Shown piece by piece: positions 1-11,573 of a stretch of DNA of 64,000 bases. Numbering within the stretch: the stretch's first letter is position 1; every line of letters begins with the position of its first letter. The DNA comes from Parasponia andersonii (lineage: Eukaryota; Streptophyta; Magnoliopsida; Rosales; Cannabaceae). Position numbers and translations under genes: made by a program. The notes beneath the pieces are model-generated. The model worked only from the letters and a program-made list of their open reading frames with translations. It was not told the DNA's origin and searched no databases. The stretch is taken from contig JXTB01000025.1 in the NCBI GenBank assembly GCA_002914805.1, forward strand, positions 511,109 to 575,108, read 5' to 3'.

Positions 1-119
1 ACTTTTCCCGGTTCTACTTCTTTCAAAGGGACCACTACCAGCTCCTCAATCGTGGTTTCTGGTCTGTCAGACTCCTCTTCGATCCGCCTCATATATACTG
101 GCAGACGGTCCTTTGACTG

Positions 120-608
120 TTATCCATCCCCTATCAAGACGTTCGTGCTCCTATCGATTCCCTTTAAGGCGATCGAAAAACACCTTATTACAGAGGCTTG
201 GTCTCTCTTAATGTCTATCGTATAAGTGTCGTCCTTCGATTGACATCTTAAGACCTGGTGGAGGGTGGAGGTGACCCCATGTATGGCATGGATCCATCCC
301 CTCCCCATGATGGCATTGAATAAGGACTTGCAATCGATGACGATAAAATCTACATCCAGGCACCTCTCTGTGGAATAAACCTTCAAAGTCACGATGCGTA
401 AGGGACTGACCCTATTGCTATTAAAAGCGAACAGAGGTTGATAGGTTGGCCTGAGCGTGCTCCTGTTCAGACCCATATTCTCGAAAGTGCCGAGAAAAAG
501 GATGTCGACGCTACTTCCGCCATCGGCTAGGACCCTTCCCACCATCGGGAAGTCGATCTGCAACTTGATTACTAAGGGGTCATCATGAGGCAGGCGCACC
601 GTGGCCAA
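120..608 (-). pseudogene. retroviral-type aspartic protease domain of the gypsy element
   Basis: A 162-codon open frame on the minus strand holds the active-site block VLADGGSSVDILF, the plant gypsy version of the Asp-Thr/Ser-Gly motif, followed by the typical FENMGL and YNAIMGR-like (FNAIMGRGW) segments of this family. The enzyme would mature the gag-pol polyprotein. The frame is open over the whole domain, yet it is out of frame with the upstream gag parts, so I treat it as a remnant. Reverse transcriptase should follow to the left of base 1, outside the window. Confidence 0.8.
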
Positions 609-823
609 ATCTTGCTGGGTAAAGGCGATGGGGTGGTTGAGGCGTAGCTTTCTCCCGTCGTCAAGTGATTAACTGAATGCCCCAGGCCTTTCAAGTGCTT
701 CACCCTCTTTTCGGTTCTTTTTCAGTGTTTTTCCTTTTCTTCCTGGCTTTGGGTCAACTCCGGTCTGTCCACAATCATCGGTACTATCCTCAGAGCATAC
801 TCCCCTAACCCAGAGGCCTGGGT

Positions 824-1120
824 TTATTTTTCCTTTTTGAGCCTGGTGGCGTCCCCCTTGGACTCGCTTCTGCTCACCTTCACATATTGCTTTAGCTTGC
901 TAGCCTGGATCGCCCTCACAACCTGTGCGTAAAGGCTACAGCAGTGGATGGTGTCGTGTCCATAATCTCTATAGAACTGGCAGTACCTGCTCTTGTTCTT
1001 CGTATGGTCAGAAATGTCAGACTTGGGAGGATCTTTAAAAATGGCCTTGTCTTTGTTCTGGAGGTAGATCATGTCGATTGGTGTGTTAAGCTTGAACTTT
1101 GGCAGAGGGTCTTTAAACAT
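824..1120 (-). pseudogene. gag C-terminal Cys/His region of the gypsy element
   Basis: A 98-codon frame on the minus strand contains YCQFYRDYGHDTIHC, a slightly mutated form of the C-x-FH-x-D-x-GH-x-T-x-x-C block that follows the core in TAT-like plant gypsy gag proteins. The sequence then runs into a basic tail rich in lysine and serine. It is in a different frame from both the gag core and the protease, so it cannot be translated as part of one polyprotein today. Function is inferred only from family resemblance (nucleic-acid binding during packaging). Confidence 0.65.
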
Positions 1121-1532
1121 TTTCCTCTTTCTTGATTGGCCTGGGTTGGGGCAGCCTATTTCAGAGTCGGGCCCTGGGCTAGCGTAGGCCTTTTTACTCC
1201 CTGCATGGCCAGGGTTCGTGCCGACATTGTTGTTATTGCTGCGGAAGCTTTGGGTACTTTATGGTGGCTTTCTAACACCCTGAATACCCCTTCCGATTTT
1301 GTCAGGACATCAGTCATGTCGTATGGTAGATTTAAGAGTAGATGGTCTGACAGCATCGATCTTGGCTGTAAGCCTCTGACGAAAGAGCTCGCGGCTTGGG
1401 ATGAGTAACGTCATGCACTAAAGACATCACTTCTAGGAAACGCGATAAATATTCCCTTGGGGACTCGTTCGCGGATTGCTCCAACTGGTCTAAGTCTCAC
1501 ATGGTCTTCTGCTGCTTCCGGGCACTTGCGTA

Positions 1533-2311
1533 TTATTTCAGAAAAATTTTGCAAAAATCTTCAAATCCAATTATAAACTTCTCTGGGAGTCGCTTGAACC
1601 ATAGCTGGGCTGGTCTCGCCAGAGTGGTGGAGAAGACTTTGCAGATCATGGCTTCGTCTCTAGTTTCCAGGGCTATCTTCGACTGGAAATGATATATGTG
1701 GTCGAGGGGGTCGGTCTTCCCTTTGAACGGTTTGAAAGTCGGGGTCGTGAAGTCATTTGGCTTGGGCTCTAGTTGAATCCAGTCAGCGAAGGTTGTTCGG
1801 TTGATCCCACACACGGTTTGCTTTGCCAGATCAGTGAGGGTCTGACTGTGATGGGCTCTGAGCCTTTTACTCAGCTCTGTGATCATCTCCCATTTCTAGT
1901 CGGGGAGCGCATTTTCCGGGTCCTTCTGGGGTCATTTGCCCACTGCCATTTCTGCCCGAAAGAGCTTTGTCTGGCTTTGTTGTTCCCCTTGCATCCGCGA
2001 TCTGGACGGAGCGGGGACTTCCCTTAGCTATTGTTGGCCCCTGAAATCCTGCTGGACCTCCTCGTTGAGATCCTCCCTTCGCCCACTTCTGGCCTCGCTT
2101 GCCAATGGCCCTGGGCATTGTCTCTACGAACTTCGGCGACCTCATTCTTTAGACCTTGGACGGCCTCATGAGCCATTTCTGCCTTCCTATTAGCTTCTAT
2201 CAAGGCGGTAAGCATTTAGTCCAACTTTTGTTCCAGACTGAGTCGTGTTTTCGGGGAGTTTCCTTCGACATCAGGCCGCGTGCTTCTTGTTGTCATTCTT
2301 AAGGGTGCCAT
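1533..2311 (-). pseudogene. gag polyprotein core of the gypsy element (broken)
   Basis: The ATG at 2309-2311 opens a frame beginning MAPLRMTTRSTRP that meets a TAA after 31 residues (2216-2218), then continues to 2024. The retrotransposon gag core then appears in another frame from 1886 to 1533. It shows the hallmarks of that family: a PTFKPFKGKTDPLDHIYHF block, then an alpha-helical part with the conserved LARPAQLWFKRLP segment, normally part of the capsid-like domain that packages element RNA. About 118 residues of the core are intact. Base composition here is richer in GC than the AT-rich DNA to the right, as expected for an inserted element. Confidence 0.8.
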
Positions 2312-3251
2312 AATATATGTAAAGTTAGAGAAAAGCACCGTGAAATAAACAGTATGAACGGTGAAACTGAGTCTTTTTATCTAGTTATTTTTTTATTTCT
2401 TTATTTTTTGAAATTTCGTGTTTCGATTTTATAGTTTTGCCCTCTAGCTTAGAAACTCAGTGGCTTTTAGGTGGGGGTGTTTTGGTGTTTTCGTGGGGTT
2501 AAGTGCATTAATGGCAGTGCAGTGCATTATACGAATCCTTTCTCCTTTCTTTTCGGCTTCCTCTCTTCCTCTCTCTCTCTCTCATTTCTTCTTCACGCTT
2601 TTTTGCTTAGTTCTCTTCCGATCATCCTTCTTTCTTTTTCCTTTGCTTCTCTGTTTATTCGATTAAGGTTATGGCTTCTTTATTTTTTTTGTTATTTGAA
2701 GTTTTTATTTGTTTTTTTTGCTTTTGAGTTTTATTTTCTTCTTCCTTGTGTGTACTGTAATTTTTGCTTGTTTTTTTTTAAGAAAATCATTTTTACTCTC
2801 TGTTTTTTGATCTTTTGTTGGTGGATCTGGATTCCGTTGTATGGATCTAAGTGGTGTGGGAACTTGCTCTCTTTTCTGGCAATTTCGCTCCTTAAAACTC
2901 TATTTCTCTCTGATTTTTCCCTATTATTGTTTCTTTATTATCCATTGTTGTGTATTGAAGTTTTGGCGTTTGTTGGTATATTTAATGCTTGCTCTTGTTC
3001 TTGATTCGTATTGTTTTGGAAATTTTTTATAATTTTTTTTAGGGCTCATTTACCGTTTTAGCTTTTTGGGTTTATTTTGGGCTATTATCTGGGTCTCTTT
3101 TTTTTGGGCTTTTATCCGCAAATGTGGGCTTTTTGTCATAGTTTTTAGACCTTTTTAGAGATTAGGATCCATTTTTATATTACCGGCTTTTTTTTTTCAG
3201 AATGTCATGATATTCTTATTATTTTGTTTTCTAGTCATAATCACGATCAGA

Positions 3252-3289
<38 letters not shown>

Positions 3290-5160
3290 GTACGTGTATG
3301 TGTGTATAGAAATATGTGGATATGTTGGTTTTATATCTTTGAGTTTGTGGAATGTTTTCTAGATCATTCTCGGGTTCTTTTGCTCTCTTTGAGATATATT
3401 ACACAGTTTATATTTTTTTGTATGTTAATGATGATCTCTATTTTGGTTATTAATTCTTCGTCTTTTCACATTTATGATTTTGGTGCTGTGTACAAAATTT
3501 AATTAATGTTGCTTTATTTTTTCCCGTGTTATTTAAATTGAGAAAAAATGAGGAAAAATAGAAAAAAAGTTGAAAGTAGAGTCGGAAAATGAGGAAATTT
3601 CGTTTCTTAAATATATTTTTACGGTTTATTTGACATAGTTAGATAAGAGTCCCTTTTTACTATTTGTTTAGTTTAGCTAGTCGTGCTCACTAAGATTCTG
3701 ACTTCTTTCCTTTATATATATATATATTTTAAATTATATGATTCTTTGGGGTGTTGCCACCTGTTTAGTTTGAATTTTTTGCCTGTTATAAATACCTTGC
3801 TCTTATTTAGTTATATACGTGTTTTAGTACTTTTCATATCAAACTTCTTCCTCCTTCATAGCTGATTGAATTACTGTGCCCTTGCTCAACTGTTTTCGCT
3901 GTTGTTTTACCCTGTTCAGTGATCTGTGGATAATCTGTATTTTCCTGAAAGTTAGTAGTGAGGACTCTTTTTGGTAGCTCTTTAAGTATTACATGTATTT
4001 ATTATACTATCTTCCTTTGCCTCTATAAATGTTTTCCTTCTGTTAGTTATATCTGTATTTTGTTCTGTTATTAATTAATGTTTATTTTCTGTGTTATTGA
4101 TATACTATCGATGCATTTATTTCATTATTGAGGCCTTGAATATTGTATGTTGTTGGAATATTTTATTAAATTCCTTTATATTTGGGTTCACTTATATTTT
4201 ATTCTGTCTTTAATTTAATCTGTATTGCTTGACTTGCACTAACTATGTGTCAATATCTGTCTCCTCATTTCTACATTGAATGCTGAAAAATGTTGCTATA
4301 GTTCTTTTGATGCTTCTGTATTCCTAATCTTTTTTCCCCTTTGTCCTTTTAGTGAATCGCTTTATTTGGTTTTTCTTTTTTCACCCCTTTTCTCCTTTTT
4401 GTTGGTTAATTTTGTGTTCTCTTTTCTTAATTCCTTTCACTCAAACTTTCCCTTTTTATTATTTTTTTTTTTAACTTAGTTTCGTTTTAATATCCTTTCT
4501 CATCATATTTTGTAACCTTTTATATATTTAGCAATGATGAGCATTTATTCTTTAAGCATGCAGAGTAATAAACTAGTTGTCCACAAATTGCTGTGTATAA
4601 TGACTTTAGTCATTCTATAATAAATTTGGTTTGTTGTTAAGGAGTAGCTCTACAATTTTTTGTTCCAAAAACTTCTGTGAATTAGTTGTCTGGTTAGAGC
4701 TTCATTAGTAGTTTTATCAAGATCTTAGCTTCATAACTCTTTGTTAGATCTGTGTGCGAACATTGTGATCTTATCTTTTCATTCTAATTGTTTTTACTGC
4801 GATTAAAACAGCTCTTTATTGCTGCGTTCAACTAAGGAATTTTTTACTAGCAAATATATTTTTGTAATTCCTTTGGTCCTTTTCCATCTCTCCCAACTTT
4901 TCTATATCTCCAGTATTTTCCTTCCTCCATTGTTTTTTCCCCCTTTAAAAACTATGCCTAATTATTCTTACGCAGCTTTTTCTTTTAAAATTGTTTCCAT
5001 TTTCCGCTTCATTCTTCTTTGTTTTAGTCATTATTCACCTGGCAGTTTTGGGGCACTTTTAGGCTATACTCTTATGTTCTCGTCTCTATTATTTGACTAT
5101 TATAATGTATATGGCAAATTTCCTTCCATATTAATAGAATTCTGTCTATTTATCTAATTT
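2312..5160. other. T-rich intergenic stretch without a recognisable gene
   Basis: For about 2.8 kb the plus strand is markedly rich in T, with pyrimidine-rich runs (for example around 2545-2640), short AT microsatellites and poly-T tracts, much like the sense strand of long plant introns or 5' leaders. The open frames here translate to low-complexity strings of Phe, Leu and Ser and resemble no protein I know. No LTR ends, terminal repeats or splice-bordered exons could be fixed. It could be an untranslated leader or intron of a lost gene, or non-coding DNA of a mobile element. Confidence 0.35.
3252..3280. repeat. (TA)n microsatellite
   Basis: A pure run of TA dinucleotides that continues imperfectly to about 3300 through TATG variants. 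Confidence 0.9.
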
Positions 5161-6450
5161 CCAGAAATTTTTTCCCTTGCATAAGCGAGAAGTGATTTCT
5201 TAGGTAGCTGGATAGACATTTAGAAATAAATTATCTTAGAAATTTACCATATATTGATAATACCATAACATATCTAGGCCAAATTACTATATATATATAT
5301 ACACACACATTTATTCAAATATATTCACCTACATCTATTATATACTTATAACAGATATAAAAAATGTTATCACATATAATTCCTCATGAAGATTTTTGCT
5401 GCTTTAATTGGTAAAGAGAAAGATAGAGGTCTTAATACCGAGGAGGAAAAGGAAAGAAGCAAAATGGATTGTTATTAACTTTGCTATAAAATCATTGCCT
5501 AAATTTTGTTGTTATACTTTATTCTTTTTTAAAAAAGCTTCAAAGTTTTGAAAATAAACAAGACCTACAATATAAACAAAAATACCGTGAAAACAACATA
5601 AAAACTAAGAAACTTACCAAGAAACTTAGTAAACATCGAGACCAATTAAGTTTCAAATTTTGGTCGAATATGTGTTATTATTTTTAAAATTTGTAGTAAG
5701 CGATGGTCATAGTTAAGTTTCACTTTAAAAAAAAAATTCATCATATGTATTAATTAATTAATATTTTGTATATTTAGTTTGAAATACTCTAATTTTAAGC
5801 AATTAAGATATTATTTGACTTTGTTAGTTTATATATAATGTGTTTCACTTTATTATCACCATTTTCAATAATAAAATAGAAATATAAAATTAATTGAGGT
5901 AATAAAATTTAACGTATTAAAAACATAGCAAAAATAGCTTCGATATTGAACCTGACTAAAAAATCATGCCTAAGATTTTATTTTCCTAACTTGCATATCG
6001 TATCTAGAATTTAATTCTCATTAGTTTTTTTATTCAAATAATAATACAATTACTAAAAATAATTTATGGCCCAAGCCCCATACCCAAAAGATGTCGCCTA
6101 AAACTGAGAAAAAATGAATTAAGGAGCAATTTTAACAATGTAGAAAAAGAATGGAAAAAAAATATTAGTGTTATGAATATATTTTCAAAAAAATAATCCG
6201 AATTGTGGCTTGATAATTTCGTTTACAGTTAGAATTTATTTTAATCAAATGATAAATTAAATATTAAACCTGGAACATGAAAGTAAAAAATAAAATTTGT
6301 AAATAATGATAACTAAATTAAACATAAATAGCTTCAAGCAAAAACTGTTTTAGGAAAAAGTTGATATTAAATTTTGACTATATACAGTAATAATAAATTC
6401 ACATATATTTTAAAAACTTTAAAAAATGTATTTAACTAACTCTTCCTTAG

Positions 6451-6496
<46 letters not shown>

Positions 6497-6690
6497 GAAA
6501 GAGACCTAAATATAGACTATATTAGTAAAAAAAAAAAATGATATATGTATAACTTCTGTGAGTAAAATATGAAATTATAAACATAAAAAACTTTAAAACT
6601 AATATTAATAAGAGAAAATAGCAAAGTAGAGCGTGTTTACGTACCCAATCGGTAAAAAACAAATACGATGTATAAAAATATAACAATTAC

Positions 6691-6726
<36 letters not shown>

Positions 6727-7316
6727 GTGCAACTAAAAAATAAGTAATTTCAAGTAATAAAATGAATATACATATTTGAAAAGAGAAAAGATATTTCTCT
6801 TTTTTTCATGATTTTTTACTTTCAAAAAATATTAAAAGGAATAGATATATATTTTCTATATGAAAAAATATGCCAAACATAAATATTAGAAATAACGAGA
6901 AAACTAAAATAATTTAAACAATTATAAAAATAAAACAATATATCCAATATAAAAAAAATTAGTATGTGAAAAATATTACAGTAACAACACTAAAACATAA
7001 TAATAAAAAATAAAAAACACATAAATAAAATATAGTATAACAATATTATTGCAAAAAAAGACAAACAAAAATACTACAAACCATCCGGATGTATGAATAT
7101 AACAATAATGTTTAAAACAATTGTCCAAGACACAAATTAGGATAATGTAAATTTACAAATATTATACAACAAACTAAATAAAGAAAAAAACAAAAAAAAT
7201 ATGAACAGTTTACAAATAGGTAATAATATTATATTATTTCACAAATTTCCAACAAAGAGATATTAATGTAATAATATTTTTTCGACTTTTTTTTCCATTA
7301 AATAAATAATAGAATA
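5161..7316. other. AT-rich non-coding DNA left of the Helitron reading frame
   Basis: The strand asymmetry of the preceding segment ends near 5160 and is replaced by very AT-rich DNA with little coding capacity, including TA microsatellites at 6456-6492 and 6693-6721. It continues without a visible break into the Rep-helicase pseudogene, so some of it is probably the 5' non-coding part of that Helitron. Helitrons begin with TC and lack terminal inverted repeats, so I could not place the 5' end. Confidence 0.4.
6456..6492. repeat. (TA)n microsatellite
   Basis: Uninterrupted TA run in AT-rich DNA; a second, shorter one lies at 6693-6721. Confidence 0.9.
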
Positions 7317-10300
7317 ATGTCAAGAAGTTTTTTGTCGCTAAAACGTCAATGTAAACAGCGTCATTGTTGTCTTCTAAATGAAGACTTTGCACTTAATCGC
7401 AGTGATACTGTGAATCATCAACACGATGACACGAGTATGTTCCCAGAAAATATTTACCGATCAAGGCATATTCCAATATCATGCCTTACAAGTTCTGAAA
7501 GATATTTCTTTCATTTAACTAACCTACCAGAATCAAGTAATTATAACGTATAAAGCAAACTTTCTTTACACTTCTTATGCATCGAATTCCTTACATATTA
7601 TCGCTTTTTTTAATTTTAATCTTTAATACTATATTATAGGTAATATTAATAAATATCACGATCTTGGAGATTATTCTTGCATGTGTATGCATTGTTGTGC
7701 ATTATTTTGGTTTAACGAATCTCTCAAAAAAACTTATTTGCCAAAATATAATCTATGTTATAAAGATGAAAAATTAAACTTTCACTACTAAAAATCCTTC
7801 CTTTATATTAGATCAACTACTTAATTATTACAGAGGACCCTTGAGTTTATATTTTCACAAAAATATTTGAGCATCCAATTCTATGTTTGACTTTACATCT
7901 TTCGAAGCAAACATAGAACAATATATATAAAATTCATATTTTCCATACATTTAAAATCAGTGGTCAAATACATCATCTAATAAAATTATTATTACTAACT
8001 AATAATAATCCTTCAAGAGTTGCTAATTGTACATATATCGTATAAAAAATGAAGTTGACAACTGAAAATCAACATTTTCATTTGATGATACAACAAGGAA
8101 ATTAAAATTAATTACCAAAAATTTAATCCGAATGCTTAATGAAAATAACAAATTAGTAAAATTGTTTCGTATGGTTAAAGAAAGGTACAATGGAAATGAA
8201 ATTCTATATATAAAATTAAAATTGATAGAACGACGATCTACTGGTAATAACCAATATGAATTACCTATGTTAAATGATATATGAGGTTTAATTATTGGAG
8301 ATATCGATGAATGTAAACAATAAAGAGATATTATAATACAAGAAAAAAAATAATTTACAAAAAATTATAAAACTACACCATTCCTCCACGGCCTTACAAT
8401 ATCCACTCTTATTTCCTCATGGAGAAGATAGTTATAGAATAGATTTAAAATAGAATATAGATAGACTAGAAAAACAATCTTACACAAATAGAATACCTAT
8501 GAGAGCATTTTACTGCTATCAACTATAACAAAAAGAAAATGTAAATAATACTTTATTCAAAAGTGGAAGATTTTTCCAATAATATTTAGTCGATGCATAT
8601 GCTTTTGTCAAAGAAGATCGACTAAATTATATTAGAAAAAATCAAAATAATTTAAGATTTGAAATTTATCAAGGTGCTCAGGATATTATTACTAGAAGAG
8701 ATACATATGTTAGAGCAATTGGTAAAATAATTAATTGGTAAAATAATTATTCTTCTATCTAGCCATATTAGAAGTCTGCGATATATGATCCAAAATTACC
8801 AAAATACAATGTAATACGTACATAGTATGAAAATCTTTATTTATTCATAACATTTATATGTAATCCTAAATGGCCTGAAATTACGTATACCTTAAGTAAA
8901 ATCCCAGGTCAAAACCTGAAGACGGAGCAGATATAATCACAAGAATCTTTAAAATGAAACTAAACTAAATTTTATCTACTATTAAAACTGAAAAAGTGTT
9001 CGGGACAATTGTTGCGAGTAAGACAATATTTCTTAATTTAATAAATCAAAATACATAGCATAACATATTAATTTTTATTCTTAACTAAAACTAACATTTT
9101 TTTTTACTTTTTATGTCCATCTTGTAACATAGATCTATATGTTGTTGAATTCCATAAGCACGATCTACCTCATTGTTACTTTTTATTTTGGCTGTGCTCT
9201 AATGAAAAATTATCTGAACTATCACAAATTGATAAATTTATATCAGCTAAAATACTAGATCCTAAAAAAAAATTTCAGAAGAATATAATATCATAGTAGA
9301 ATTCATGATGCATGGACCATGTGGTGCTGCCAAAATAAATGCTCCCTACATAAAAAATTTAGTTTGTTCTAAAAAATTTCCCAAACAATTTAAAAATGGA
9401 TTTGTCAATTATAAAAGCAGAAAAACAACATTTTACGTACAAAAAAAATATTAAATTAGACAACAAATTTGTAGTTCCTTATGATGTAGGCTTATGTTAA
9501 AAATCTCATGCTCATATCAACATTAAAATATGTTCACAATAAATGTTAATAAAATATTTATTAAAATATTTAACAAAAGGCCCAAATAGAATTAGAGAAA
9601 TAATTGAAGACAATATATGCATAGAGCAGTCCTACTGAACAATTTACAAAGAAATAGATGAAATAAAAAAATTATATTAATTATCGATATATAACACCAT
9701 ATGAAGTTATATGAAGATTATATAAATATCATATACATCATAGAAATCCAACAGTACAAATATTAACAATTTATTTACCACATATATAAAATATTATATT
9801 TTGTTCAAATCAACATCTTGATAATATAGTCAGATAACCAGACGTTCAAAGGATAACTTTAATAGAATGAATAGAAATAAACAAAATTTACGTTGAAGCC
9901 CAAAAACTTTTTTATATAAAATTTCCAACTAAATGGGTGTGGAATAATAAAAACAAGATTTGGATATCAAGAAAATTAGGATATTCAACTGGATGAATAT
10001 TTTATGTCTATTAAAATTCTGGAGAATTATATTTTCTCAAACTATTACTAAATCATCAAAAGACACAACAAGCTTTGAATCTATACAAACCATTAATAGT
10101 ATAATATATTCAAAAAATTAAGCAGCATGCAATACATTAGATTTAGTGGAAGATGATAAAGAATGAAATGAATCAATATTAGAAGTCTCATTTTAGTCAA
10201 CACCGCATCAATTACGATAATTATTTACCATAATTTTGTTATTCTCGAATGTAAATAATCCAATAACATTACTTGTCCATACATATAGTATTGTTCATTA

Positions 10301-11330
10301 TTTAAATTTTTATTTATTAGGAGATAATTCATTATCAAACAATTTTGACCAACTTTTTGGTGGAATGACAATTATATTAGGCGGTGATTTCGGTAAATTC
10401 TATCTGTTATCCCTACTAGAACAAAAGAAAACATAATAAATACAAGTATAAATAACTTCTACCTATGGCCATATTTCAAATTATTATCCTTAATAGAAAA
10501 TAAGAGACTAAAAAATCCAAATACCACAGAAAAGGAAAAAAATGAAATCCTAGAATTTTCAAAATGGATATTAAACATTGGAAACGGTACTACAAAAAGA
10601 ATAAAAAGATCCCGAAAATAAAAGTACCAAAAAAATATATAATACAATATGAATCAAATCCATTCGAAAAAATTTTAAATTTGATATATGATGATTTTGC
10701 AAAAAAATTTGATAATATTGACTATATATGACATAGAGCAATAATAACTCTAAAAAATAAATAGCTGATGATATAAATATATATATTATCTTTAATACAT
10801 AATGAATCAAAGACTTATTATAGTTACGATATAATAATAGCTTCAACTGAAAATATCAATGAACTTAACCTATTATATCCCCAAGAATTTTTACATACCT
10901 TAAATTTTAATGGCATATTACCACATGAATTAAATCTTAAAGTTGGAACTAATATAATGTTATTACGAAATTTAAATCAATCAATGAGATTATATAATGG
11001 AACAAGACTTATTATTTCACAATTAATAAATAGAATTATAGAAGGTTAAATTATAAATTCAAATATTAAAAATATAAAGATATATATTCTAAGAACAGAA
11101 ATAGTTGTAAATGAGTCCAAATGACCGTTTAGTTTAAAAGATGACAGTTCTTTGTAAAAACATGTTATGCAATGACAATAAATAAAAGCTAAAGACAATC
11201 ACTAAATAAAGTTGACATTTATCTAGAATATGAAATCTTTACACGCGGTCAATTATATGTAGCTTTATCACGAGTGACAACCCCTAAAAATCTATATATA
11301 TATATATATATATTAATAAATAAACCTATT
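7317..11330 (+). pseudogene. Helitron Rep-helicase pseudogene
   Basis: Translated in shifting frames, the region follows the plant Helitron protein from end to end. A first exon (7317-7550) is followed by an intron; then come YHDLGDYSCMCMHC with its cysteine motif (from about 7640), the N-terminal domain (about 8130-8760), and the Rep domain (about 8930-9620). In the Rep domain the metal-binding PHAH block reads PHCY (near 9167) and the two catalytic tyrosines are kept as YLLKY (codons 9555-9557 and 9567-9569). The helicase domain enters at 10236. It retains the FGGxTIILGGDF Walker B region (about 10360) and the C-terminal LKVGTNIMLLRNLNQ and GQLYVALSRVTTP blocks (about 10940-11290), but the Walker A loop is absent. 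An intron of about 115 bp near 9017-9131 shows it is not a processed copy. Dozens of stops make it non-functional. Confidence 0.88.
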
Positions 11331-11573
11331 TAGTAAATATCCAAATCATGTTAAAAATATAGTTTATAAAATTATTTTACGTAATATTATATAAGCATAA
11401 AAATTATATTATTAATTTATTTATTAAAATATGATCTTAATACAAATTTATCTATGTATTCAAAGACATTATATATATCAAATTTCCAAGTATTCTTAAT
11501 ATTATTTGCACCTTACCAAATGTTTTTTTTTGGTTCTTGTAGATAAAAGAAAAATAAAAAGAAAAGAAAAAAA

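Larger units (their letters stand above)
1..2311 (-). mobile_element. Ty3/gypsy LTR retrotransposon, gag-protease end, decayed and cut by the window edge
   Basis: Read on the minus strand, this stretch encodes, in order, a gag N-terminus, the gag core, a cysteine/histidine motif and an aspartic protease, which is the gene order of plant Ty3/gypsy elements (TAT-like by the look of the gag). The pieces lie in different frames: N-terminus from 2311, gag core 1886-1533, a spacer around 1356-1156, the Cys/His region 1120-824, protease 608-120. At least four frameshifts plus an in-frame TAA at 2216-2218 separate them, so this is a dead copy. Reverse transcriptase and integrase would lie to the left of base 1. 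I could not find the matching LTR or primer-binding site to the right of 2311, so the right boundary is only the gag start. Confidence 0.85.

Noticed and set aside
10571-10846. Minus-strand open frame with hydrophobic residues
   Set aside because: It is antisense to the Helitron helicase pseudogene, and the plus-strand translation (KIKIPKKYIIQYESNP and following) clearly belongs to that helicase.
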